From Xylophilus sp. GW821-FHT01B05 (GTDB lineage Bacteria; Pseudomonadota; Gammaproteobacteria; Burkholderiales; Burkholderiaceae_C), in assembly GCA_038961845.1 (NCBI GenBank), contig CP152408.1, forward strand, positions 1,736,001 through 1,800,000: a stretch of DNA of 64,000 nt, read 5' to 3'. The stretch's first letter is position 1. The number at the start of each line of letters is the position of its first letter. Shown in pieces: positions 40,230-48,150 of this stretch. A program made the translations under genes and the position numbers. The notes under the pieces are model-generated. The model was given only the letters and a program-made list of their open reading frames with translations. It did no database searches and was not told where the DNA came from.

Positions 40230-42440
40230 GTGGCCCGTCTTGCTCATCGCCCTCCGGCGTTCCGTCTCCATCCTCTTGCCTGGCTGCTGGCCTGTGCTTT
40301 TGCTCCTGGCGCCCAGGCGCAGACGCCGCCTGCCGCGCCTGCGCTGAAAGAGATGGTCATCAGCGGCTCGCGCAACGAGCAGGACCCGGACGAGCTGCCC
40401 GTCAGCATCGAGGTGCTGACCGCCGAGCAGATCGAAGCGCAGCAGGTGCGCGACATCCGCGACGCCGCGCGCGACATGCCCAATGTGTCGGTGCAGCGCG
40501 CGCCGGCGCGCTTCACCATTGGCGCGCAGACCGGGCGCGACCAGAACGCCGGCTTCAACATTCGCGGGCTCGACGGCAATCGCGTGCTGATGCTGGTCGA
40601 CGGCATTCGCCAGCCGCGCAGCTATACGTTCCAGAGCGAAAGCGCCATTGGCCGCGACTACCTCGACATCGGGCTGGTCAAGCGCATCGAAGTGGTGAAG
40701 GGGCCAACCTCAGCCCTGTACGGCTCGGACGGCATCGCCGGGCTGGTCAACTTCATCACCAAGGAGCCGGACGACTACCTGAAGAACGGCAAGACCTTTG
40801 GCGGCAGCGCCGCTGTTGGCTATGACGGCGACGACAAGGGCAAGCACCTGGGCGCAACGCTGGCCGGCCGGCCCAACGAGACCGTGGCCTGGATGCTGGG
40901 CGCCAATGTCGGCCGTGCCGACGCGTTGAAGAACAAGGGCAGCAACGACGCTGCCAACACCGACCGCACCACGCCCAACCCCGAGAAGGACAAGAGCACT
41001 TCGCTGCTCGGCAAGGTGGTGCTCACGCCCGGCGGCGGGCAAAAGCATGTGCTGACCTACGAGCATGTAGAGAAGAAGGCCGACTACGAGCTGCTATCCA
41101 ACATCGCCAAGCCGCCGCTGGCGAGCACGTCGGTCATCGGCGCCACCGCCAGCACCCGCATGACGCGGGACCGGCTGACCTGGAATGGCCGCTGGCAGCT
41201 CGACGCGCTGGTGGCCGATGAGGTCCAGGCGGTGCTGAGCTACCAGAACGCGCGCTCGGACGAGTTCCAGTTCCAGGACCGCTACACCGCCGACGACCGC
41301 AGCCGCAACACGCACTACCAGGAGCACACGGCCCAGGCCGGCCTGCAGTTGGGCAAGCTGCTGCGCTCGGGCAATGGCCTGGTGCAAAAACTCACCTATG
41401 GCTTTGACTACGTGCAATCAAAGGTGGCCAACCTGCAGACCGGCGTCACGCCACCGGCAGGCGAAACCTATCCGCTCAAGCGCTTCCCCGACACCAAGGA
41501 GAGCAGCAGCGCGCTCTACCTGCAGGACGAGATCATTGCCGGCCCCTGGAGCATCACGCCCGGCCTGCGCTTTGACCACTTCAGCATCGACGCCAGCCAG
41601 GCCGGCTATACCGCGCCGTCGCCGGCCCAGTCGCTGTCGGGCTCGGCCACTTCGCCCAAGCTGGGCGTGCTCTACCGCGCCACGCCGATCTGGAGCGTGT
41701 ACGGCAACTACGCCTCGGGCTTCAAGGCGCCGACGGCGGGACAGGTCAATGGCTTCTTTGCCAACCCGATCGCCAACTACCAGAGCATTGCCAACCCCAA
41801 TCTCAAGCCCGAGAAGAGCCAGAACATCGAGTTGGGCGCGCGCGGTCGCATGGAGCGCGTGTCGCTCGACGTGGCAGCCTTCACCGGCCGCTTCAAGGAT
41901 TTCATCGTCGACAACCAGCAGGTCGGCGGAGCCTTCACGCCCACCAACCCGGCCGTGTTCCAGTCGGTCAACCTGAACCGCGTGCGCATCAGCGGCTTCG
42001 AGGTCAAGGGCAACGTGGACTGGGGCCGGCTGGCCGGTGGCAGCGTCAGCATGCCCTTTGGCTACGGCCAGACCCGGGGCCGCGACAGCGATACCGGCAA
42101 GCCCGTGAACAGCATCAACCCGTCGCGCCTGAACCTGGGCGCCAGGTACGACACGGCGGCCTGGGCGGCGCGCATCGACCTGACCCATATCGCCGCCAAG
42201 AAGGCCAGCGACATCGACGGCGCCACGCAGTTCGCCACGCCCTCGGCCACGCTGCTGGACCTGAGCGGCCAGTGGCGCATCCGCAAAGACCTGCGCCTGA
42301 CGGCCGGCATCTACAACCTCACCGACAAGAAGTACTGGAACTGGACCAACGTGAACGGCCTGGCCGCCACGTCGACGGTGCTGGACGCCTATACCCAGCC
42401 GGGCCGCTATGCGCGCGTCTCGCTGGTGGCCGATTTCTGA
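40230..42440 (+). CDS. TonB-dependent heme/hemoglobin receptor
   Basis: With GTG at 40230 the product is 736 aa. This start gives a signal peptide (LAHRPPAFRLHPLAWLLACA ending at GAQAQ) and lies downstream of the Fur box; the in-frame ATG at 40098 is upstream of the box and is rejected. The plug has FNIRGLDGNRVLMLVDGIRQ and EVVKGPTSALYGSDGIAG, and the barrel has the FRAP/NPNL pair as GFKAPTAGQVNG and NPNLKPEKSQN near residue 520. No histidine lies between FKAP and NPNL, where HemR-type receptors have a key heme ligand; tyrosines are present. It heads the hmu operon and ends in VADF. Confidence 0.85.
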   Translation: MARLAHRPPAFRLHPLAWLLACAFAPGAQAQTPPAAPALKEMVISGSRNEQDPDELPVSIEVLTAEQIEAQQVRDIRDAARDMPNVSVQRAPARFTIGAQTGRDQNAGFNIRGLDGNRVLMLVDGIRQPRSYTFQSESAIGRDYLDIGLVKRIEVVKGPTSALYGSDGIAGLVNFITKEPDDYLKNGKTFGGSAAVGYDGDDKGKHLGATLAGRPNETVAWMLGANVGRADALKNKGSNDAANTDRTTPNPEKDKSTSLLGKVVLTPGGGQKHVLTYEHVEKKADYELLSNIAKPPLASTSVIGATASTRMTRDRLTWNGRWQLDALVADEVQAVLSYQNARSDEFQFQDRYTADDRSRNTHYQEHTAQAGLQLGKLLRSGNGLVQKLTYGFDYVQSKVANLQTGVTPPAGETYPLKRFPDTKESSSALYLQDEIIAGPWSITPGLRFDHFSIDASQAGYTAPSPAQSLSGSATSPKLGVLYRATPIWSVYGNYASGFKAPTAGQVNGFFANPIANYQSIANPNLKPEKSQNIELGARGRMERVSLDVAAFTGRFKDFIVDNQQVGGAFTPTNPAVFQSVNLNRVRISGFEVKGNVDWGRLAGGSVSMPFGYGQTRGRDSDTGKPVNSINPSRLNLGARYDTAAWAARIDLTHIAAKKASDIDGATQFATPSATLLDLSGQWRIRKDLRLTAGIYNLTDKKYWNWTNVNGLAATSTVLDAYTQPGRYARVSLVADF

Positions 42441-42462
42441 TTTCCCTGCACGGAGCCCTTGC

Positions 42463-42807
42463 ATGACATCTCCCTCGACGCCATCCGACACCGACGCCGA
42501 CAGCGTGCGCGACGAAGACATCGCCTGCACCGAAGCCCTGCTGGTCGGCACGCTGGCCCTCATGACCGGCCATGCGCAGGCCTGCTGCGACATGCACCGC
42601 GAGACCATGGCGCGCAAGGTGGTCGTGCGCCTGCAATGCCTGGCGCGGCATGCGGCCTTTACACCGCACTTTCGCACCGCGGTCGAGAACCTGCAGGCCT
42701 GCTGGCTGCGCCAGGCCGGGCTGGACGGCCTGGTGGATGCCGGCGCGGTGGCCGCGCAAGCGCCAGCGCGCGAGCTGTGGCATGTGGCGCCGGAGGCGTT
42801 GCAATGA
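42463..42807 (+). CDS. Unknown 114-aa protein of the heme operon
   Basis: I do not recognise a domain. The protein has an acidic N-terminus and a mostly helical body with ACCDMH (two adjacent cysteines, Met and His) and a second histidine-rich helix (LARHAAFTPHFR). Such Cys/Met/His spacing could bind heme or metal; this is inference. It has no signal peptide. GGAG lies 9 bases before the start, and its stop overlaps the hmuS start by 4 bp, so it is translated with the heme genes. It is not HemP-like in sequence. Confidence 0.7.
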   Translation: MTSPSTPSDTDADSVRDEDIACTEALLVGTLALMTGHAQACCDMHRETMARKVVVRLQCLARHAAFTPHFRTAVENLQACWLRQAGLDGLVDAGAVAAQAPARELWHVAPEALQ

Positions 42808-43919
42808 GCGCAACTGTCGCCAGCGCCGCACCCGCGCCCTTCGTACCCAGCGCCGCACCGCCCGCGCCCGACGTGCGCGCGCGCTTCCAGGCCGCGCGCG
42901 CCAGCGGCAAGCGCGCCAAGGACGCGGCCGAGAGCCTGGGCCTGCCCGAGGGCACGGCCATTGCCGCGCATGCCGGCCAGCACGACTACCCGCTGCGCGC
43001 CGTGCCGCTGGCGGGGCCCTGGGTGGAGCTGCTGCAGGCACTGGAGGCCTGCGGCCCGCTGATGGCGCTGACACGCAATGAATCCACCGTGCACGAGAAA
43101 ACCGGTGTCTACCGCAAGGTCTCAAGCACCGGCCACGTCGGCCTGGCGCTGGGCGAAGAGATCGATCTGCGCCTTTTCTTCCAACGCTGGCACGCCGGCT
43201 TTGCCGTGACCGAGCCCGGCCGCGACCCGGCCGCGCCACCGGCGCAAAGCCTGCAGTTCTTCGACCCGCATGGCCTGGCCGTGCACAAGATCTACCTGCG
43301 CGAGGCCAGCGACCGCGCCGCGTTCGATGCGGTGGTGGCGCGCTTCGCACAGCCCAGCGCGGGCTATGTCTTTACCGCCGCGCCCGCACCCGTGCCACCG
43401 CAGCCCGACAGCGCCATCGACGCCGCAGGCTTTGCCGAGGCCTGGGCCGGCATGCGCGACACGCACGAGTTCTTCGGCATCACGCGCCGCTTTGGCGTCG
43501 AGCGGCAGCAGGGCTTCAGGTTGGTCGAAGGCCGTTTTGCCCGGCGCCTGGACAACAGCGCGATCCGCCGCCTGCTGCTGCTGGCTGCGGCCGACGACAC
43601 GCCGATCATGGTGTTTGTCGGCAGCGGCGGCTGCATCCAGATCCATACCGGGCCGGTGCAGCGCATCGTGCCCATGTCTGCGCCCGGCGCCGAGTGGATC
43701 AATGTGCTGGACGAAGGCTTCAACCTGCACCTGCGCGAAGACCGCATCGCCAGCGTCTGGGTGGTAGAGAAGCCGACCGACGACGGCCATGTCACCTCGG
43801 TCGAAGCCTTTGACCACGACGGCGAGCTGATGGCCATGTTCTTTGGCGCGCGCAAGCCCGGCCAGGCCGAGCGCGAAGACTGGCGCCACATCGTCGCGCG
43901 CCTGCCGGGCCAGCTATGA
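42804..43919 (+). CDS. hmuS: Hemin-degrading/heme-trafficking factor HmuS (HemS family)
   Basis: The 371-aa cytoplasmic protein has the duplicated HemS/ChuX fold. The first half includes RFQAARASGKRAKDAAESLG, LMALTRNESTVHEKTGVYRK and LQFFDPHGLAVHKIYLRE; the second has THEFFGITRRFGVERQQGFR, VGSGGCIQIHTGPVQRIV and FNLHLREDRIASVWVVEKP. It receives heme from the ABC importer and releases iron or passes heme on. A proline/alanine-rich N-terminal extension of about 25 residues is unusual but common in high-GC genomes. ATGA overlaps join it to both neighbours. Confidence 0.9.
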   Translation: MSATVASAAPAPFVPSAAPPAPDVRARFQAARASGKRAKDAAESLGLPEGTAIAAHAGQHDYPLRAVPLAGPWVELLQALEACGPLMALTRNESTVHEKTGVYRKVSSTGHVGLALGEEIDLRLFFQRWHAGFAVTEPGRDPAAPPAQSLQFFDPHGLAVHKIYLREASDRAAFDAVVARFAQPSAGYVFTAAPAPVPPQPDSAIDAAGFAEAWAGMRDTHEFFGITRRFGVERQQGFRLVEGRFARRLDNSAIRRLLLLAAADDTPIMVFVGSGGCIQIHTGPVQRIVPMSAPGAEWINVLDEGFNLHLREDRIASVWVVEKPTDDGHVTSVEAFDHDGELMAMFFGARKPGQAEREDWRHIVARLPGQL

Positions 43920-44791
43920 GCACGCCCGCACGTCGCGTCGCGCTGCAGCGCATGGCCGGTGGCCTGCTGGCCGTGCCGGCGCTGCTGCAGGCGCAGCCGG
44001 CCGCGCGGCCACGCCGTTTGGTCGCCATCAGTGGTGCCATCACCGAGATGGTCTATGCGCTGGGCGCCGAGTCGCTGCTGGTCGGCACCGACACCACCAG
44101 CCTTTATCCCGACGCCGCGCAGCGCACGGCCAAGGTCGGCTACATGCGCCAGCTGTCGGCCGAGGGCCTGCTGTCGCTGCGGCCCGATGCGGTAGTTGCC
44201 ACCACCGAGGCCGGCCCGGCCGTGGTGCTGGACCAGGTGCGCAGCGCCGGCGTGCAGGTGGAACTGGTGCAGGCCGACCACAGCTGGGACGAGGTGCAGC
44301 GCAAGCTGCGCGCCGTGGGCCGCGCCGCCGCGCGCGAGGCCGATGCCACGGCCCTGCAAGCCCGGCTCGATACCGAATGGGCCGCAGTGCGCCAGCAGGT
44401 GGCGGGCGCCACGCGCCGCCCACGCATGCTGTTCATCCTGGCCCACGCGGCCAGCCCGCAGGTGGCCGGCGGCAATACCGCCGCCGACGCGCTGATCCGC
44501 TTTGCCGGCGGCATCAACGTGATGCAGGGCTTTGAGGGCTACCGCGCCATGACCGCGGAAGCCATGGCCAGCGCCGCGCCAGACCTGGTCCTGACCAGCA
44601 CCCAGGGCATAGACGCGCAGGGCGGCGAGGCCGCCTTCTGGCAGCGCCCCGAACTGGCGCTGACGCCGGCCTTCCGCCGCCGCGCGCTGCTGGCCATGGA
44701 GGCCAACCGCATGCTGGGCTTTGGCCCGCGCCTGCCGGGCGTGGTGCGCGAGGTGCATGAGCGGGCACTGGCGCTGACAGCCAAGATATGA
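43916..44791 (+). CDS. hmuT: Hemin ABC transporter, periplasmic binding protein HmuT
   Basis: The 291-aa protein has a signal peptide beginning with ARRVALQRMAGGLLAVPALL and the heme/B12-type binding fold: VAISGAITEMVYALGAESLL, DTTSLYP, VGYMRQLSAEGLLSLRPDAV and FAGGINVMQGFEGYRAMTAE. The tyrosine in VGYMRQ corresponds to the heme ligand of ShuT/PhuT-type proteins. It hands heme to HmuU. The start lies in an ATGA overlap with hmuS. Confidence 0.9.
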   Translation: MSTPARRVALQRMAGGLLAVPALLQAQPAARPRRLVAISGAITEMVYALGAESLLVGTDTTSLYPDAAQRTAKVGYMRQLSAEGLLSLRPDAVVATTEAGPAVVLDQVRSAGVQVELVQADHSWDEVQRKLRAVGRAAAREADATALQARLDTEWAAVRQQVAGATRRPRMLFILAHAASPQVAGGNTAADALIRFAGGINVMQGFEGYRAMTAEAMASAAPDLVLTSTQGIDAQGGEAAFWQRPELALTPAFRRRALLAMEANRMLGFGPRLPGVVREVHERALALTAKI

Positions 44792-45825
44792 GCTGGCGTT
44801 TGTCGCCACGGGCCGCCCTGGCCCTGGGCGCGCTGTTGTTGCTTGCCGCCGTGGTGGCGGGCAGCGCCAGCGGCGCTTATCCGATCACGCCGGTCCAGTT
44901 GCTGCGCCTATTGGGTGAAGCCATAACAGGCACGCCCGGCGCCTCGGCCGAGTCGCTGGTGTTCTTCAATATCCGCCTGCCGCGCTTGCTGCTGGGCATT
45001 GCCACGGGCGCTGGGCTGGGCTTGTCGGGCGCGCTGATGCAGGGCCTGTTTCGCAATCCGCTGGCAGACCCGGGGCTGGTCGGCGTCAGCGGTGGCGCGG
45101 CGCTGGCGGCGGCAGCGGTCATCGTCGCCAGCAATTACTGGTGGCCGGGCCTGCCGCACACGCTGGGCAGCTGGAGCCTGGTGTTGATGGCCTTTGCTGG
45201 CGGCCTGACGGTGACCACGCTGATCTATGCATTGGCGCAAAGCCGTGGCGCCACGCGCATGGGGCTGATGCTGCTGGCCGGCATCGCGGTGAACGCGCTG
45301 GCCAACGCCGGCCTGGGCTGGCTCAGCTTTCTGGCTACCGACGAGCAATTGCGCAACCTGCAGTTCTGGCTGCTGGGCAGCCTGGGTGGTGCGCGTTGGA
45401 GCGCGGTGGCCTTGGTGGGCAGCATCGTCGCGGTGGCCGTGGCATGGGGCTTGACGCTGGCGCGGCCGCTGAATGCCATTGCGCTGGGCGAGGCCCAGGC
45501 TGCGCTGCTGGGCGTGCCGGTGGAGCGGGTCAAGCGCCGCGCGGTGCTGGCTTGCGCGCTGGCGGTGGGCGCGGTTACCGCCACTACCGGCATCGTCGGT
45601 TTTGTCGGCCTGATCGCGCCGCACTGGGTGCGCCTGGTGGTCGGCCCGGACCACCGCGTGGTGCTGCCCGGCGCGGCCTTGCTGGGCGCGGCCCTGGTGC
45701 TGGCGGCCGACGCGGTGGCGCGCACGGCGGTGCAGCCGGCCGAGCTGCCGCTGGGTGTGCTCACCGCCTTTATCGGCGCGCCGATGTTCCTGGCCATGCT
45801 GCGCCGCTTCCGGGGCAGCGCATGA
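44788..45825 (+). CDS. hmuU: Hemin ABC transporter permease HmuU
   Basis: The 345-aa protein has the ten-helix FecCD/BtuC architecture: RLPRLLLGIATGAGLGLSGA, MQGLFRNPLADPGLVGVSGG, LGSLGGARWSAVAL, GVPVERVKRR and VGFVGLIAPHWVRLVVGPDH. The GPDHR loop near the end contacts the ATPase. It starts in an ATGA overlap with hmuT and ends in one with hmuV. Confidence 0.95.
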   Translation: MSWRLSPRAALALGALLLLAAVVAGSASGAYPITPVQLLRLLGEAITGTPGASAESLVFFNIRLPRLLLGIATGAGLGLSGALMQGLFRNPLADPGLVGVSGGAALAAAAVIVASNYWWPGLPHTLGSWSLVLMAFAGGLTVTTLIYALAQSRGATRMGLMLLAGIAVNALANAGLGWLSFLATDEQLRNLQFWLLGSLGGARWSAVALVGSIVAVAVAWGLTLARPLNAIALGEAQAALLGVPVERVKRRAVLACALAVGAVTATTGIVGFVGLIAPHWVRLVVGPDHRVVLPGAALLGAALVLAADAVARTAVQPAELPLGVLTAFIGAPMFLAMLRRFRGSA

Positions 45826-46604
45826 CGCTGGTGTGTGACGCTGCAGCGGTATCGGCCGACGGCCATCGCGTGCTGGCCACCGTCAACGCGCGGCTGCAGG
45901 CCGGGCGGGTGACGGCCATCCTTGGCCCCAATGGCGCGGGCAAATCGACCCTGTTGTCATTGCTGGCCGGCCAGCGCGCGCCGCATGCGGGCGCCGTGCT
46001 GCTGGACGGCGCGCCCGTGCACCGCCAGCCCGCCGCCGCGCTGGCCCTGCGGCGCGCGGTAATGGCGCAAGAGAGCGCGGTCGCGTTCGAGTTCACGGCC
46101 CAGGCCGTGGTCGAGCTGGGCCGCTTCCCGCACCGGCGCCAGCCGGATCAGGGCGAGGCCAGCATCGTCCCGCAGGCCATGGCCGCGACCGAGGTCACGC
46201 ACCTGGCGCAGCGCGGCATGCATAGCCTGTCGGGCGGCGAGAAGGCCCGGGTGCACCTGGCACGCGCGCTGGCGCAGATCTGGTCGCCGCTGGCCGGTGG
46301 GGCAGCGCGCTGGCTGCTGCTGGACGAGCCCACCGCCGCGCTCGACCTGTCGCACCAGCACCAGGCCATGCGCCTGGCGCGCGATTGGGCACGGCAGCAG
46401 GGCATAGGCGTGGTGGCGGTGCTGCACGACCTGAACCTGGCGCTGCGCTATGCCGACGACGCGCTGGTGCTGGGCGGCAGCGCGGGCTGCACCCACGGGC
46501 CGGTGGCCCAGGTGCTGCAGCCGGCGCTGATCGCCGATGTCTGGGCCACGCCCTGCCAACGGGTGCAGGGCGCGGATGGCGCGGTGCAGTACCTGTTTGG
46601 GTAG
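45822..46604 (+). CDS. hmuV: Hemin ABC transporter ATP-binding protein HmuV
   Basis: The 260-aa ATPase has Walker A GPNGAGKST, the signature LSGGEKARVHLARAL, Walker B WLLLDEPTAALD and the H-loop in VLHDLNLALRYAD. The open frame extends upstream into hmuU but the start is the ATG overlapping the hmuU stop. It is the last gene of the heme operon; a palindromic repeat follows. Confidence 0.95.
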   Translation: MTLVCDAAAVSADGHRVLATVNARLQAGRVTAILGPNGAGKSTLLSLLAGQRAPHAGAVLLDGAPVHRQPAAALALRRAVMAQESAVAFEFTAQAVVELGRFPHRRQPDQGEASIVPQAMAATEVTHLAQRGMHSLSGGEKARVHLARALAQIWSPLAGGAARWLLLDEPTAALDLSHQHQAMRLARDWARQQGIGVVAVLHDLNLALRYADDALVLGGSAGCTHGPVAQVLQPALIADVWATPCQRVQGADGAVQYLFG

Positions 46605-46630
46605 TGTCAGGCCCAGCGTGCAATTTTTAA

Positions 46631-46685
46631 GAAAAAGTGCCTTAAGCCAAGGCGAGGATTGGGCTTATAGCTATAAAAAATATAG
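46631..46685 (+). repeat. Intergenic palindromic element (family copy 3)
   Basis: AAAAAGTGCCTTAAGCCAAGG then GGATTGGGCTTATAGCTATA; same order of words as copy 2, with a decayed stem (CCAAGG/TTGG). It lies between the convergent hmuV and DUF2798 genes. Confidence 0.75.
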
Positions 46686-46697
46686 TAACCAGAAACC

Positions 46698-46964
46698 TCA
46701 GAGATGCACCGTGGCCGCCACCAGCCGGATCACCAGCGGCCGCACCAGCATCACGCAGCAGAACGCGGCCGGCATGGCCAGCGCATAGGCCTGCAGCACC
46801 CGGGTGATGAAGCCGCCGCCAAAACCGCCTTCTGCGGCAACGATCACGCAGCACATCAGGAAGGCCATGATGCTGGACATATAAAAAGCAAAGGCGATGG
46901 GCGCCAGGCGCCGGTGCAGCTTGCGGCGCTGCGGGCGGGTGGGGGAGGTCGGCAAGGTGGACAT
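46698..46964 (-). CDS. DUF2798 small membrane protein
   Basis: The 88-aa protein has two transmembrane helices: APIAFAFYMSSIMAFLMCCV and VLQAYALAMPAAFCCVMLVR, with the basic N-terminus inside. The arrangement RxLAPxxFxFxMS...AYxxAxPxAFxxVxxVRPxV fits DUF2798, whose function is unknown. The start at 46964 is chosen at MSTLPTS; longer forms lack support. It is divergent from the LysR gene at 47111, which could regulate it. Confidence 0.75.
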   Translation of the reverse strand: MSTLPTSPTRPQRRKLHRRLAPIAFAFYMSSIMAFLMCCVIVAAEGGFGGGFITRVLQAYALAMPAAFCCVMLVRPLVIRLVAATVHL

Positions 46965-47082
46965 GGAAATGGACAGAGAGGGAATGGCAGAGGCGGATGC
47001 ATCTACCGTGCCCGCACTGTAGGCACGTGGCCGCATGGCCGGTAGCCCTGCGCGGGTTCCTGCACTCCCAAGCTAAAGTATC

Positions 47083-47100
47083 GAATCAATATTTCGATTC
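47083..47100. promoter_or_regulatory. Inverted repeat before LysR gene
   Basis: GAATC (47083-47087) and GATTC (47096-47100) flank an 8-bp AT-rich spacer, 10 bp upstream of the lysR start. A site for autoregulation is plausible. Confidence 0.35.
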
Positions 47101-47110
47101 ATCAGTTTTT

Positions 47111-48055
47111 ATGCCGAACCTGCGCGCCATAGAAACCTTCGTCAAGGCGCTGGAGGGCGGCAGCATCGCCGCCGCAGCGCGGCAACTGGGCATCACGCCC
47201 GCAGCCGCCAGCCAGAACATCGCGCGGCTGGAGCGCGACCTGGGCACGCGGCTGTTGACCCGCACTACGCGCTCCATGGCACTTACCGAGGCCGGCGAGC
47301 ACTACCTGGCGCGCGTGGCGCCGGTGCTGGAGCAGTTGGAGCAGGCGCAGTCCGATCTGTCGCTGCTGCACGGCTCGCTGCAGGGCCGGCTGCGCGTGTC
47401 TTGCGCCACGGCCTTTGGCCTGCATGTGCTGGCGCCGCTGCTGCCGGCCTTCATCGCGCGCCACCCGCAGGTGCAATTGGAGCTGCTGATGGTGGACCGC
47501 CACGTCGACCCACTGAAGGAAGACGTGGACATCGGCATCCGCTACCGCGACGCGCTGGAGCCCGGCATGGTGGTGCGCAAGATCGCCGCCGTGCCCCGCG
47601 TGCTGTGCGCCGCGCCCGCCTACCTGGCCGCGCATGGCCGCCCGGCCGTGGCCGAAGACCTGCTGCAGCACGCCTGCCTGCTCTACCGGCGCGAGGTCGA
47701 TGGCCGCTTCATGCGCTGGCCCTTCCAGCGCAACGGCGAGCGCACCGACCCGCCGCTGCGCATGGCGGCCGTCGCCAACGATGTCGACACGCTGGCGCAG
47801 ATGGCCGTGCATGGCGCCGGCATTGCCTGGCTCGGCAGCTTCGTGGCCGGCCCGTTGGTGACGCAGGGGCGGCTGGAGGCGTTGTCGCTGCGCCCCGGCC
47901 GGCGCGGGCAACTGCAGTTCGTCGATGGCACGCTGGACTTCTTCGTGTGCTTCCGCGACCGCGCCTATGTGCCGGCCAAGGTAAGGGCCTTTGTCGACTT
48001 TCTGACCGAGGCGCTGGAGGGGCACCCGGCACTGACCTGGCCGCCAGCGAGCTGA
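47111..48055 (+). CDS. LysR-family transcriptional regulator, CrgA/AaeR-like
   Basis: The 314-aa protein starts MPNLRAIETFVKALEGGSIA with recognition helix ITPAAASQNIARLERDLGTR and the LTEAGEHYL segment. The effector part (VDRHVDPLKEDVDIGIRYRD, VLCAAPAYLAAHGRP) is typical of the large CrgA-like branch. It is divergent from the DUF2798 gene across 146 bp, a common LysR-target arrangement. Confidence 0.85.
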   Translation: MPNLRAIETFVKALEGGSIAAAARQLGITPAAASQNIARLERDLGTRLLTRTTRSMALTEAGEHYLARVAPVLEQLEQAQSDLSLLHGSLQGRLRVSCATAFGLHVLAPLLPAFIARHPQVQLELLMVDRHVDPLKEDVDIGIRYRDALEPGMVVRKIAAVPRVLCAAPAYLAAHGRPAVAEDLLQHACLLYRREVDGRFMRWPFQRNGERTDPPLRMAAVANDVDTLAQMAVHGAGIAWLGSFVAGPLVTQGRLEALSLRPGRRGQLQFVDGTLDFFVCFRDRAYVPAKVRAFVDFLTEALEGHPALTWPPAS

Positions 48056-48150
48056 GCCAGCATATGGAAAGAAGAAATCCTCCTTTCCCTTTTTTACGCG
48101 GCCGGGGTGTACTGCGGCTTCTGTAACAAGCTTGCAGAACCGCGCCCGAC

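Noticed and set aside
41418..44809. Long minus-strand frames across the heme operon
   Set aside because: They oppose genes with clear domains, signal peptides and ATGA overlaps, and show no family features.
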